Shown here piece by piece: positions 18,997 to 29,462 of a stretch of 35,796 bases of DNA. The translations under genes and the position numbers were made by a program. The DNA lies in contig JAAMPI010000483.1 in assembly GCA_013054445.1 (NCBI GenBank), positions 1 through 35,796 of the forward strand, given 5' to 3'. Position 1 is the first letter of the stretch. Every line of letters starts with the position of its first letter. The notes beneath the pieces are model-generated. The model searched no databases. It was not told the origin of the DNA and worked only from the letters and a program-made list of their open reading frames with translations. This DNA is from Cudoniella acicularis (taxonomy: Eukaryota > Ascomycota > Leotiomycetes > Helotiales > Helotiaceae).

Positions 18997-20640
18997 ATGA
19001 CAACAACGAACGGAACAACAGCCAAAACCTGGGATTTTACCCATTTCACGAACTCAGTCGCAGGTGTTCCCCGCGGGAGCCCAGATATCCACCATGGCAT
19101 CAACCCGTCAGACGGAAAGCCGCTCTGGGACGTCCCTATCGCCAGCGCGAATGACCTCGATGATGCCGTAAAAGCAGCCCAGAAAGCTTTCAAGACTTGG
19201 TCCAAAACGACATGGGCTGAGAGACAAGCCATTCTTATCAAGATATCTGAAGAGTATGGAAAATATGGGGAAGAGATGGGGAATATCGTGAGGCTGGAAG
19301 GTGGCAAGCCTGTTCGTATTCCATCCCTAATAAAGTGAGAAGCTTTTCACTGATTGCCGGCGTGCTCAGACCCCGTTCGCAAATGGCGAAGCAGTAAACT
19401 CTGCACAAGGATTAAAATACTATGGTTCGTCCTCCAAATCCGCATAAATATACCGTATTACACTCATTGACTTCAAAAAGCATCACTAGCACCCTTCGAA
19501 GAAGAAGTGATTGAGGAAGATGCAGACATCCGCCTCACCATGCGTCACGTCCCCAAAGGTGTCATCGGCGCCATCCTCCCCTGGAACTTCCCCCTCGCAA
19601 TCGCCATGAACAAAGTCGGGCCCGCCCTCTTAACCGGAAACTGCATCATCGTCAAGCCATCCCCTTTCACGCCTTACAGCATCCTCAAATTCGCCGAAAT
19701 TGCCCAGCAATTCCTACCTCCAGGAGTTTTGCAAGCTCTGAATGGAGATAACACAATGGGACCAATGATGTGCGAGCACCCCGATATTCAAGTGATAACC
19801 TTCACAGGATCGAGTGCTACCGGAAAGAAAGTTATGGCGACTGCTGCAAAAACCTTGAAGGATGTGACGCTTGAGCTTGGTGGGAATAGTGCCTCGGTCA
19901 TCTGTCCCGATGTCGACGTTGAGAAGATCGCGTCGCAAGTCGCACTAGGAGCTTTCTTCAACTCGGGTCAACTGTGCGTGGCAGCCAAGAGGTTGTATGT
20001 GCACAAGGACGTGTATCCGGAATTCTTGAAGGCTTTGACAGAAGTGGTGAAGAACTGGAAGACGGGACCAACATCTGAAGATGTCATGCTGGGACCGGTG
20101 CAGAATGAGATGCAACATCGTATCGTGAAGGAATTCTTCGAGGATTGTGCTTCGAATAATTATGATTTTGCGCTTCCCGGGAAGGTTGGAGATGGTGCTG
20201 ATGGTTTTGTCATCCAGCCTGCGATTATTGATAATCCCCCAGACTCAGCGCGCATTGTGCGGGAAGAGCAATTTGGTAACGAAAAATATATCCCCAATCC
20301 ATTGGACTGTTTTGCTAATTATATCCCAGGGCCGATTGTCCCAGTAATGATATGGGAGACCGAGGAGGACCTAATTTCACGAGTCAACAATACCCAGACG
20401 GGACTCGGCGGGTCAGTATGGTCTGCTGACCTCGAGAGAGCGCGAAGAATAGGCACTCAAATTGAAGCCGGAACTATCTGGATCAACAGCTTTGAAAAAC
20501 CTCTTCCTCAAGCATATTTTAGTGGCTTCAAGGAGAGTGGTATTGGGGGAGAGGGAGGAAGACATGGGCTGTATCACTACGTGAACACACAAGTCATTCA
20601 TCAGTACAAGGTAGATGTCGGGAAGAGCTCGAAGTTGTAA
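18997..20640 (+). CDS. NAD(P)-dependent aldehyde dehydrogenase
   Basis: Four exons: 18997-19311, 19370-19424, 19481-20275 and 20330-20640, total 492 codons with stop. The acceptor at 19480 is chosen because it restores YYASLAPFEEE. The third intron (54 bp, GTAACG...CCCAG with a CTAAT branch) has no stop and is a multiple of three, so a naive frame reads through it; removing it gives EEQFGPIVPVMIWE as in the family. The fold is complete: PWNFPL, TFTGSSATGKKVM, general base Glu255 in LELGGN and catalytic Cys289 in FNSGQLCVA, then the KESGIGGEGG-type C-terminus. It oxidises an aldehyde to the acid; length and motifs fit the cytosolic ALDH1/betaine-type group, substrate unknown. No damage found. 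Confidence 0.93.
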
Positions 20641-21063
20641 TATTTTAGAGTATAGGCAATTCAAATGTCCGAAGTGTGCTCGTCATTTTCTTTTCAGTCT
20701 TTTTTTTTTTTTTTGGTCTAATCTTTGTTAACATCACCGAGGCTTGTTTTAAATTGCTTTGGTGATGCACTTTTTTTAAATATATTGTTTGTTTAAAATA
20801 TTCATGAGAGTATTATATATGTATATAAGAAGGTAACCACTGGTGTTATGTGGTGTAAAGTATAGGATGTGCATTTGGGGGTCTTGGCTTTTCTTTATAC
20901 AAGATGCATAACTAAAAGTAGAAAGTTTCTACTAGAAAATCTCATTAAAAAAAAAAGGTTTCTGGCATAAACTCATATGATAAATATCGCTTTTTATTTA
21001 ACCCTAGAATTATTTATTGATATATTGCTATCTTACATGTCGTGACCTTTCTAAATCAAAATG
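20641..21063. other. Intergenic, AT-rich
   Basis: Convergent 3' flanks of the aldehyde dehydrogenase and the oxidoreductase. A T-run lies at about 20698-20714. No gene. Confidence 0.5.
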
Positions 21064-21073
21064 TTATTTAGTT

Positions 21074-21329
21074 CCAGGTGTAACGTTCTGCGGTCACGTG
21101 GTATATCGATATCACGTGGTTGTCGGGGTTTAGTGGTCAATTGAAGTGTCAAGTAAATCAGGGTAGAATGTTATCTATTGAAGTTGAGCACACAGCTCTA
21201 CAAGGAAATCTGTATGGCTATATAGGTGGTGGTTCCGGGATCGAACGGATCACAGGCGTCGTGGATCGTTCTATCCTCATGATCCAGAGCCACGTGAGAT
21301 CTATCACATGGCCGGGTCGTGACACCAGG
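21074..21329. mobile_element. Solo LTR (copy 2) with 5-bp target duplication CCAGG, inside the oxidoreductase 3' end
   Basis: A 246-bp unit from TGTAACGTTCTGCGG (21079) to GGGTCGTGACA (21324) is bounded by CCAGG on both sides (21074-21078, 21325-21329). It aligns with the copy at 10216-10451 with small indels and contains the same CTATATAGG and CACGTG motifs. No internal retrotransposon sequence is left. Confidence 0.9.
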
Positions 21330-22868
21330 TCTCCCAGGCCCGACCTTCGAATCTAAGTATGCGGTCTTGTATCTCCAAAAAGGCCGCTTGTGAAACAAAT
21401 AGTCCTTACTTCGTATAGCATAATAAATGCCCACAATCCCCGCGAACGGCCACGAAGAGCATATCCGACTAATTAGCGAGAGGTGCTGCCGCGCATACTT
21501 TTTCACATCGACACTCACTTTATCGTAGACGGTAGGAAGAGTTGTGGCGTTGTACCGCTGCCTCAAATCATCGTACCACGTTTGGTCGTACAATTTCCAG
21601 AATTCCTGCTCCGTATAGAACGTCTGAGAGTAAAGGACTTTGCGCCCCCCTAACTCTGTTAACTTTTGTTCCAACTGCCGGTTCTGTAAGACAAAGGTGT
21701 CCATGTCCGTTGATGCGCGCCCCCAGAGCCCGATATTCAGCATCGGCTTGGGATGGTCGGTAGGGCCTGGCCGGGTTGTAGACGGGTGGAACGTGGGCGG
21801 GTCCATTGCCCGTAAGGGACAGAGCCAGAGTGGCCAGATGCCAAGATTCTCTGATGCGTATTCGATGAACTCTTCCGCGGTAGAATATGGAAGTGACAAG
21901 TCTTGAATGATATTACCGGATTTGATATTGCTACCGTGGAGAGCGCGGTACAGCATTCGCGTATGCATAAAGTCATCCAGGAACCACCGAGTCAGGCGAT
22001 TGAATGGAACAAAACCGAAATAGGGAAAGGCATCGACGCCGACCCAGAAGCCACCCCGATCATAGCGGAAAAGATACTCAGCCAGAGGAATGTATTCAGT
22101 GACTGGCAGGGTAAGGGACTCGGATAGCGTCTTCTCTTGGACATGAAGGTAGTACCAGTCGTCCCAGGGCGTCGTAAATGTCTGGGGTATGACCGAGTCA
22201 GGCTTTTCATCGGTCAATTCACCAGTGATCACAACTCCATGCGTCTTGGAGAAGACGAGGCCATCCACATAGTTGTTCGCAGGATTCACGATTTCTTGTT
22301 GGATCGCTGCGATGGTGTCGCGTACATTGTCTCTCCGGTGGTATGTAGTTTTGACGAACTTCTTGGCCGCAATAAGCTGTAATTCAACTGAAGTCGTTAT
22401 TCCCAGAGTTCCAAGAGCTCCAGCTGCGGCCTTGAACAAGTCTGGACGTTCGGTCTGCGACGCAATTACCACATCCCCATTTGCCAAAACAATCTCAACA
22501 GATTTGACTGTCTGATCAAAGTAGCCGTACTTAAAGGAGCTGCTCTCTCCTGCAGATCCCGCATAGCCTCCGCCGACGGTGATGCCAGGAAACTCCATCA
22601 CGACTGGCGGGATCAAGTCGTGCTCAAGCGTCGCCTCGATCAATCTATCCATAGGCACATTGGGCTCTACAATTGCCGTTTTGGAATCCGGGTCGACTTT
22701 GAGCACCCTGGATAAGGCGCTGATGTCGACCATGCGCTCTTTCTCGACCGATCGTGGGCGGGTGCTGTTGGTGGAACCATGGAAAATGCGGTATGGTTCT
22801 TTCTGGCTGTAGAGAACCTTTACTGCGGCCGAAATTCGGCTGACGGCTATCTCGTGAAGGGCCACCAT
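21198..22868 (-). CDS. FAD-dependent oxidoreductase, DIMINUTO/DHCR24 (delta24-sterol reductase)-like, C-terminus altered by an LTR
   Basis: 556 codons from an ATG at 22866-22868. Near the start is KEPYRIFHGSTNSTR. The PCMH FAD-binding domain follows (about residues 30-190): IVEPNVPMDRLIEATLEHDL, FPGITVGGGYAG and SVEIVLANGDVV. The C-terminal region has WPLWLCPLR and KVLYSQTFYTEQEFWKLYD, as in the DHCR24 family. Relatives reduce the sterol side-chain double bond at the ER, but the fungal paralogues are not assigned to ergosterol synthesis, so the substrate is open. After residue 514 the frame enters the solo LTR and adds about 42 foreign residues. Without the LTR the frame would end three codons later at a TAA (21064-21066). 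The catalytic part is intact. Confidence 0.85.
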   Translation of the reverse strand: MVALHEIAVSRISAAVKVLYSQKEPYRIFHGSTNSTRPRSVEKERMVDISALSRVLKVDPDSKTAIVEPNVPMDRLIEATLEHDLIPPVVMEFPGITVGGGYAGSAGESSSFKYGYFDQTVKSVEIVLANGDVVIASQTERPDLFKAAAGALGTLGITTSVELQLIAAKKFVKTTYHRRDNVRDTIAAIQQEIVNPANNYVDGLVFSKTHGVVITGELTDEKPDSVIPQTFTTPWDDWYYLHVQEKTLSESLTLPVTEYIPLAEYLFRYDRGGFWVGVDAFPYFGFVPFNRLTRWFLDDFMHTRMLYRALHGSNIKSGNIIQDLSLPYSTAEEFIEYASENLGIWPLWLCPLRAMDPPTFHPSTTRPGPTDHPKPMLNIGLWGRASTDMDTFVLQNRQLEQKLTELGGRKVLYSQTFYTEQEFWKLYDQTWYDDLRQRYNATTLPTVYDKVSVDVKKYARQHLSLISRICSSWPFAGIVGIYYAIRSKDYLFHKRPFWRYKTAYLDSKVGPGRPGVTTRPCDRSHVALDHEDRTIHDACDPFDPGTTTYIAIQISL

Positions 22869-23000
22869 TGCAGAGGGGAGATGCGGCCAGGAAACGAGAG
22901 ATCGCGTTCTGTTGGGGTTCTGGTATCAAATAGTTGCAGTTAAAATGATGTTCTCGGTTTCATAAAATACGAAATCAAGAGCCTCGTCACGGCGTTCTAG

Positions 23001-23510
23001 TTCGGCTTCGGGATCGTGTTTAATCCACGCGAGAACGAGGACGCCGGCCCGCGTCCCGTCCAGACCCTGCCCAACACCGGTGAGACCCCGCCATCCGGCA
23101 TCGGCTGGGGCCACAATGTATACATGCTCCTCTTCCAGGTCCTGTACCACGGACTCCATCTCGCTGTCGGGTGGACCATCGACTTTCCCACCCAGACCGA
23201 ATGGTATTTATGGACGGCGTCAGGCTTCGCGGATACGGGCCTCATCGCTATCTACTGCCTGGCCCTCCCGCTTGGCACCTACTTTGCCCCATTTATTGGT
23301 CGCGTCGTATTCCACCGAGAAGCATCGTCGATTCTAGATGTTGCCAACATGTTGCCGCCATGGGCGAAGCTGCTTATTCATGCGCCGTTTGTGTTGGTAT
23401 ACATGGCCGCGCGGGCCGGGGTCCCGGTTGAATCCATCATAAGCTTGAGAGAGCTTCCCGCCGTGCTATACCAAGAACTTAACTGGTCAAGTTTCCTGCC
23501 TCACCTGTGA
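23001..23510 (+). pseudogene. C-terminal fragment of a multi-pass fungal membrane protein
   Basis: The frame is open from 23001 to a TGA at 23510 with no ATG at the start; the base before 23001 ends TAG, a possible acceptor. It has about three hydrophobic segments (YMLLFQVLYHGLHLAVGW, TGLIAIYCLALPLGTYF, LLIHAPFVLVYMAARAG). A motif like W.IDFPTQTEWYLW and the tail SLRELPAVLYQELNWSSFLPHL are typical of a family of uncharacterised fungal membrane proteins. The N-terminal half is missing: only about 130 bp separate it from the oppositely oriented oxidoreductase. Probably a truncated copy. Confidence 0.6.
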
Positions 23511-24101
23511 TGTGGAGGGTCTCTGCCATAATAGGAAGAGAGGTTTGTAAAACGAGATGCCGATGTAAGGCAGGTTCTGGGAGACGGGAAGGGTGCCCTG
23601 CTGAAGTTTCCCACGGCGCTAGCCGTATTTGCGAAGTATACCCCGGGAACACATTAAATTGAGGTGTGGAGAAGCTGAAATAGCAGATCGCTTGGATTTG
23701 TTAGTTTTCGATGAGTATTCCTCGATGAATAGAGAGACTTACTTGTGGAGGTCTTTCGTTGGAACTAGGTTAGCCTTCCTTGCCTTGTAATGAGGGGGGA
23801 TGTTCAAAGAAACATTAGTTTGTAGTATATATGTTTATATCTTAATTCATGGAGATACCAGCCATTAGAAGCTATTGAAAAGCCTAGCTCCAATTTTAGA
23901 CAAGGTTTACAATGATCACGGTTGTTACCCCTTAATCATTGATCGGACTGCCGATTCTTGATTAGATAGGTCTGTGTTTTCCCGTATCAGCTATGACTGA
24001 TATGAGTGTATCGCCGAACTCAAGGATTGCATACGATATTTAGAATTACTGAAGTGATAATGATAATCAATAAGGGGGCCGTCCTTCTGCCAGAAGAATG
24101 A
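23511..24101. other. Intergenic, no gene seen
   Basis: No supported frame. Ordinary composition to about 23800, then more AT-rich. Confidence 0.5.
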
Positions 24102-24566
24102 CTGTACACATTGGATAAAGACCCTGAGCACGATCCCATGATTGCTCGTAGGCCCGGTGTTGAAGAGGCATGGAGGGTAGCGACAGGCATAAGTTACCGC
24201 AATGACAAAGAAGCAATTACAAGATATAGCACTTCCGGATTGTGGGATATGAACACACCCGGGTTCAACCTGAGGAGCCGGCACGCTCAGGTATTTGGTT
24301 CTTTCTTGCTTTGTTACCGTAAAGACACGCGGTTGGAAAGCGGATATGGCCACCCGTACATTACAGCGCTCGAAAGTGCCTTTGAGATGGTGCTGTGGAG
24401 TCCGTATCCCACACAGGCACAAAGAGTCTTCACCGCCCTCCTCGAAGCCTTCAGGGGGCCTGACTACTGCAACTTTCCATACCGACAACACTTGCCTTTT
24501 ATGAAGCCATTCCTCATTCATCTACGTCGTCGGGAAATACTCTTACATCGCGCCATACGTGAGTAG
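24102..24566 (+). CDS. Unidentified open frame, 154 codons, no clear start
   Basis: Open from 24102 to a TAG at 24564-24566. The protein looks plausible (ALESAFEMVLWSPYPTQAQR, then HLPFMKPFLIHLRRREI) but the first in-frame ATG is internal (24138). I recognise no family. The antisense frame at 23991-24521 is probably its shadow. It could be the last exon of a gene with an unseen 5' part, or a fragment. Confidence 0.35.
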   Translation: MYTLDKDPEHDPMIARRPGVEEAWRVATGISYRNDKEAITRYSTSGLWDMNTPGFNLRSRHAQVFGSFLLCYRKDTRLESGYGHPYITALESAFEMVLWSPYPTQAQRVFTALLEAFRGPDYCNFPYRQHLPFMKPFLIHLRRREILLHRAIRE

Positions 24567-25874
24567 CAGACTGCGGACCAAAATAGATTTTCAATGACAG
24601 CCAGTGTATCGTAAAATAGACAAGTACTCACTCTGCGAGAAACCATGATATACTGCAGTAGCAACGCTGGAACAAGGAAATACAAAAGTTTATGGCCGCG
24701 ATAAGCGTTCTACATATGCTGAATTCTTAGTCATGTTTCCTCTCCCTTTAATGAATGAATCCTTTATATGACTATCGCTACTTGAGAAAGTTTCAGGGTA
24801 GTGTTGCTGGGGATTCAAGGGTAATGAATAAATCCAGGGGAAATTTAGGTGTAAAGTCACGTGCTCGTTTAAACTGGTGTCTGCACATGTTAAAGTATTA
24901 GGAATCGGTTCATTTGAACCTTTCCTTTCTTCATAGCCATTGGTCATCATGTTATAACCTTGTTCTAATGCCCATGGCGGGGAGATATCAAAGGTTGTTT
25001 CGATATCCTCATTTCACTAATTCCTGACGATTCGTAGCCATAAAGTAGTTTGCCGTTATCGAGGGGTAACATTGTTCAAAAACTATTGGCCATGTATTTG
25101 TTTCCTGCAAACTTTGTGCAATTGAATTTGAGAGCCCAATTTTTCATCATGGTGCCACAAATGTAGTGATGAGAGTGCTGCCGTGACCTTGGGGTGCGAT
25201 AAGGATTTTATTGGTCATTTGGGGCGACGGGGATGTTCGTGCTCAACGCTATAAATGATGAAATTCGCGGGGAAAGATCCAAATCCCGAATGCGTCCAAA
25301 TTATTTGCATAACGTAGTACTGCAGGCCTGAGAAAAGGTCACCGACTATTTCGCATATTTAGCAGATTTTTACTCAGAATCGTAAGACTGTGCAAATCTA
25401 AAATCGAGTTCGGATAAGTATTTCGAAACTATGATCCTTTACTATATACTTAAATTTCGTGTACTATACAATTCTAGATAGGATAAAAATATAACAAGGC
25501 CGTGAAACCTTTCAAAAATACCTCGTTTATTCTGCTTTTAGGCATGTATTTGCATAGAATAGTTCTTTTTCTATTAAATAAAAATGGGGTGCACGAAATT
25601 AAATATTGAGTGGATAAATGCGTGTATAATATCAAGCCAGGTGATTACGAGCACCTTACGTATGTAGACGCAGCCAACAGCGGCCCTAAAACCATGTCCT
25701 TGGCGTTTTCGCCATCCTGACTGCATATTATTAAAGACCTCGGACAGACGCAGAGAACACTGCATAAGCATATTTCAGAGTGTCTTGGCTCATTTTTGAG
25801 CACAGTACGTTCTTTGCTTTGTACCTCCGCGGAGACTTCATTTACTTGCAAATTGGCCCAATTGAAACCTCACG
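24567..25874. other. Intergenic region of 1.3 kb upstream of the permease
   Basis: No gene supported. AT-rich stretches occur, especially 25400-25620. The last 100 bp are the likely leader of the permease. Short minus-strand frames at 24690-24950 and 25574-25851 lack domains. Confidence 0.5.
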
Positions 25875-28481
25875 ATGTCTGCACCCGACACCAAGGATAG
25901 CGCAGGCATACTGGAGAAAGGCGGGGAAACCCTTCAGGTCTCTTCTTCAAGCGCTCCAAAACGGCCTTGGTGGACGCTTGGCGGCAAAGATGTCAGTTTC
26001 GCGGCCGTGGATTCAGACTCAGTAACGACTGGCTCCTCGGGGCCACTTAAAGAAGTCCTCCTCGACACGCCTAGTGACTCCGACGAACACAATAACAACG
26101 TTTTCCATGATTCTGCGGCCGCACAATTCTACCAGCCGGTCGAGAAGTATGAAGGGAGGCACAGGTTTGATCCTCATGCTACCTGGTCCGCTGAAGAAGA
26201 GCAAAAGCTTATTCGAACGGTAAGTACTTTAAAAAATACTCCGAAGATTAGATTCAGCCTCATGATTAGGATAGCTTGATTGGAGGATCTGCTTGCCAGC
26301 TTGCCTTATGTTCTTCGCCTTGCAGCTGGATCGGGGTAATATAACCCAAGCCCTGTCAGATAATATGCTAAGTAGGTCTCACATGACCAATCTGATTCAA
26401 TCTAGACCCAGTCTTAGACAATAACTGACACGGCGAGAACGAAGGCGATCTAAACATCAACACGAATGACTACAACAATGGGATGACAATTTTTTACTGC
26501 TCCTTTCTAACAGCGGAGCTTCCTTCTCAACTTGTCAGCAAGAAGATTGGCCCGGATAATTGGATACCGTGAGAGACTTGACTCCGTCCTTTCATTGCTC
26601 CGGGCTAACATTCGTAGTATTCAGATGCTTCTATGGAGGTATGTTGATTTCAATCACTCTTGTGAAGAAGGGTTCACTAACACAACTATCCCAGCGTCGT
26701 CGCCATATCCCAATTCAAAATCACCGGCCGTGCAACCTTTTTCATCACACGTTTCCTCCTCGGGCTTCTTGAAGGGTAAGATCATCCCATCCAAAACAAA
26801 TTAACCAGAGTTTCTAACACCGATCTCAAGAGGTTTTATTCCGGATGTAAGGCGTCGCCGCAATGAGCCTTCTCGTCGTATCTCAAAACACTAACAACTC
26901 CTAGGTGATACTCTACCTGAGCTATTTCTACAGGAATAGGGAGCTACCGGTTCGACTTGCTTGGTTCTGGACCTCTTATGTCTCCACCAATATCGTGTCC
27001 GCATTCCTCGCATATGGCATCCTCCATCTCCGTGGCCGCCACGGCCTAGGAGGGTGGCGCTGGCTATTCTTAATCGAAGGTTCCCTCACCGGTCTCCTTG
27101 GAATACTGTCTTGGTAAGTAAACTTGCCACTGGGACCTTCTATTTTTTGTTCTAACCACTGCAGGTTTTACCTTCCTCCATCGCCGACGCAAACCAAGAG
27201 AACGGGATTAAAAGGGGCTCTTCGTCCCAAGGATGGGTGGTTCTCCGAGCGTGAAGAGACGATCATGGTTACACGCATCTTGCGTGACGATCCTGGGAAG
27301 GCAACTATGCACAACGTTCGTTATCTTCCATGCACTGCTCTCTAATCTCAGATATAACTGATAAGTCGTTAGAGGCAAGCCATAACTCCACGGTTGCTGT
27401 GGGAGAGTCTTTCTGACTATGACATGCAAGCACCCTTACCCGCGTAAGATCAAGTTTCCCTGGTTTGGCTAACGGGTCTTAGGTGGCCAATCTACCTCAT
27501 CGGTTTAACGTGGACAATTCCAATGGTAAGCCCCCCCTACCCCCCTCTTATATTCTCCTTAATTCCAAAAAAAGTACCATTTACTTACCACCTTATAAAA
27601 CCAAAGACCCCACCAGCGAACTACCTAACCCTCACTCTCAAAGCCCTCGGCTTCTCTACCTTCAACACAAATCTCCTCACCATTCCTTCCAGCGTCCTCT
27701 TCATCCTGCAACTCCAATTCTGGACCTGGCTCTCGGAAAAGCTCAACCAACGGTTCCTCATCGGACTCGTGAGTCAATTATGGGCTATCCCTCTTCTTAT
27801 TGCGCTGGAGACGTTGCCTCCCAATTTTGCACACGCGAACTGGGTTCGGTTTGCGGTTTCGAGTTTGATAGTTGGGTATCCTTATGTTCATGCAATATTG
27901 GGTAAGTTTTTCATGACTCATGTATACGACGTAGTGGGTGCTGATGCTTTCGACTCATAGTCGCTATCACGAGTCGCAATGCCGGGACTGTGAGGACTAG
28001 AACTGTTGGGTCATCGTTGTATAATATGGCTGTGCAGACAAGCAATATTATCTCGACTCAGGCACGTCCCCCTATTCTTTCCGGTGTTTTTACTGACCGA
28101 CAACAGATCTATCAAAATAACGACAAGCCGCTGTATTACACGGGCAATAAGGTGCTTCTCGGTTTAGCAGCATATAACGTCATCCTGTTCATTGGCGCTA
28201 AAGCTTTCTACATCTGGAAGAATAAGTAAGTTTTGAACCCCTCTCACGTTTGCCTTGTAACCTTTTGAGTATTAATCAATTTCTTCTATAGTCAACGCGA
28301 CGAGATATGGGATTCTAAGACGAGAGAGGAGAAACTTGATTACCTAGCGACAACGAAGGATAAGGGCAATAAGCGGTAACTCCCCTCCCTCTCCTTTTAC
28401 TTTGGGTTCCGATTTATGATGCGGGAAACTGATAATCTAACATTTTAATATCGCAGGCTTGACTTCCGCTTTGCTTCTTGA
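25875..28481 (+). CDS. MFS anion:cation symporter, Dal5/TNA1 (allantoate/nicotinate permease) family
   Basis: Fifteen exons joined in phase give 588 codons with stop: 25875-26219, 26275-26371, 26445-26568, 26618-26638, 26695-26775, 26831-26846, 26905-27113, 27165-27315, 27373-27425, 27483-27525, 27607-27901, 27961-28061, 28107-28225, 28292-28375 and 28457-28481. Landmarks are a long polar N-terminus, [19 protein letters not shown] in TM1, [53 protein letters not shown], and RNAGTVRTR in the second half. Exons 4 and 6 are only 21 and 16 bp. Two introns appear to be GC-AG: 27426-27482 (donor GCAAGC) and 28062-28106 (donor GCACGT). The second is 45 bp and stop-free, so it may be retained. The protein imports organic acids such as allantoate, ureidosuccinate or vitamins with protons; substrate not determinable. 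Confidence 0.88.
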
Positions 28482-29462
28482 TTACGTCTTTGCTTAAAGA
28501 AGGGGGTTAGCCTAGAGAAGGGGATTGGCTTAGAACGGATAATATTGGTTTTGAATACTCGTAACTCGCCCAATTCTCATTCATTTATGACATGTCGACA
28601 TGTTCTGATGGCTTAAAACGTTCCTTAATGAGGAGAGATATAGTGTGGAGATAGCAGTTAATACAGTAGAATTTAGTTGCTACAAATACTCCCTGCAGCT
28701 GTTCGCCATATCAGAAATTCTATTTTCGCAGATTTTAGAGTCCGAGATTGAGCCTTGAGGTGCAAATTCTGTATCCCAAGCCGCCCCAAGACATTTGAAG
28801 ATCATCAAATGATTGTTAATTAAAAATGGCAAGCAATAATTGGAACCGATACAATAATGAAGGTTTTTTACTTTGTCTTTTCTGTAGCAATACATCACAC
28901 TCATAAAGTGTTTGTTGTTCGAAGTGTTCTTCATGACTTCGCGGCACAGACGACTCAGCGGTCGAATTAACAAGTGCTTTGCTTCATAAGAAATTCTAAA
29001 GATATATCACGTGAAATCTTACATATTCTTATCATTATTTATGTAGATAGAACTTATAAAAATACTATTTAATGACTGATTATTTAATAACGATTTTAAA
29101 TTTCTATGAAAAATATTTAATTAGTTATTATAATTAATAATTTTTTATAGTCTATTATAATAATTATATATAGTAGATTACTTTTATATAATAATCTAAA
29201 GTTGAAAATAATTATTATAATATTTTCATTTGTTTTAATAGTAAGGTGTTAAGAGGATTTAATTCGAGGGTTAAGGACGCGAATAGACCGGTTGAGGAGC
29301 CAAGGGCGAGTTGACTTGTGTATGGGAAGTAGATATAGAAGTAGTAGGTATTGCGTTCATTGCGTTCGAGCGCCGGTTGGTTCACTGACATGGCTTGCGA
29401 GTTCTGTGGAAATTGACAATGATTAGTCGAACACTGACAGCAGATGGCTGTTGAGCTTTGCG
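28482..29462. other. Intergenic region with an extremely AT-rich core
   Basis: No gene. About 29010-29250 is almost entirely A and T with many TTAATTAT and TATAAT strings, far above the surroundings. It may be a heavily RIP-mutated repeat residue. No terminal repeats were recognised. Confidence 0.5.

Noticed and set aside
23991..24521. 176-codon minus-strand frame
   Set aside because: It overlaps the more protein-like plus-strand frame and shows no family features.
25875..28229. Reading the permease as several short unrelated ORFs
   Set aside because: Fifteen exons join in phase and give a full-length Dal5-type transporter.
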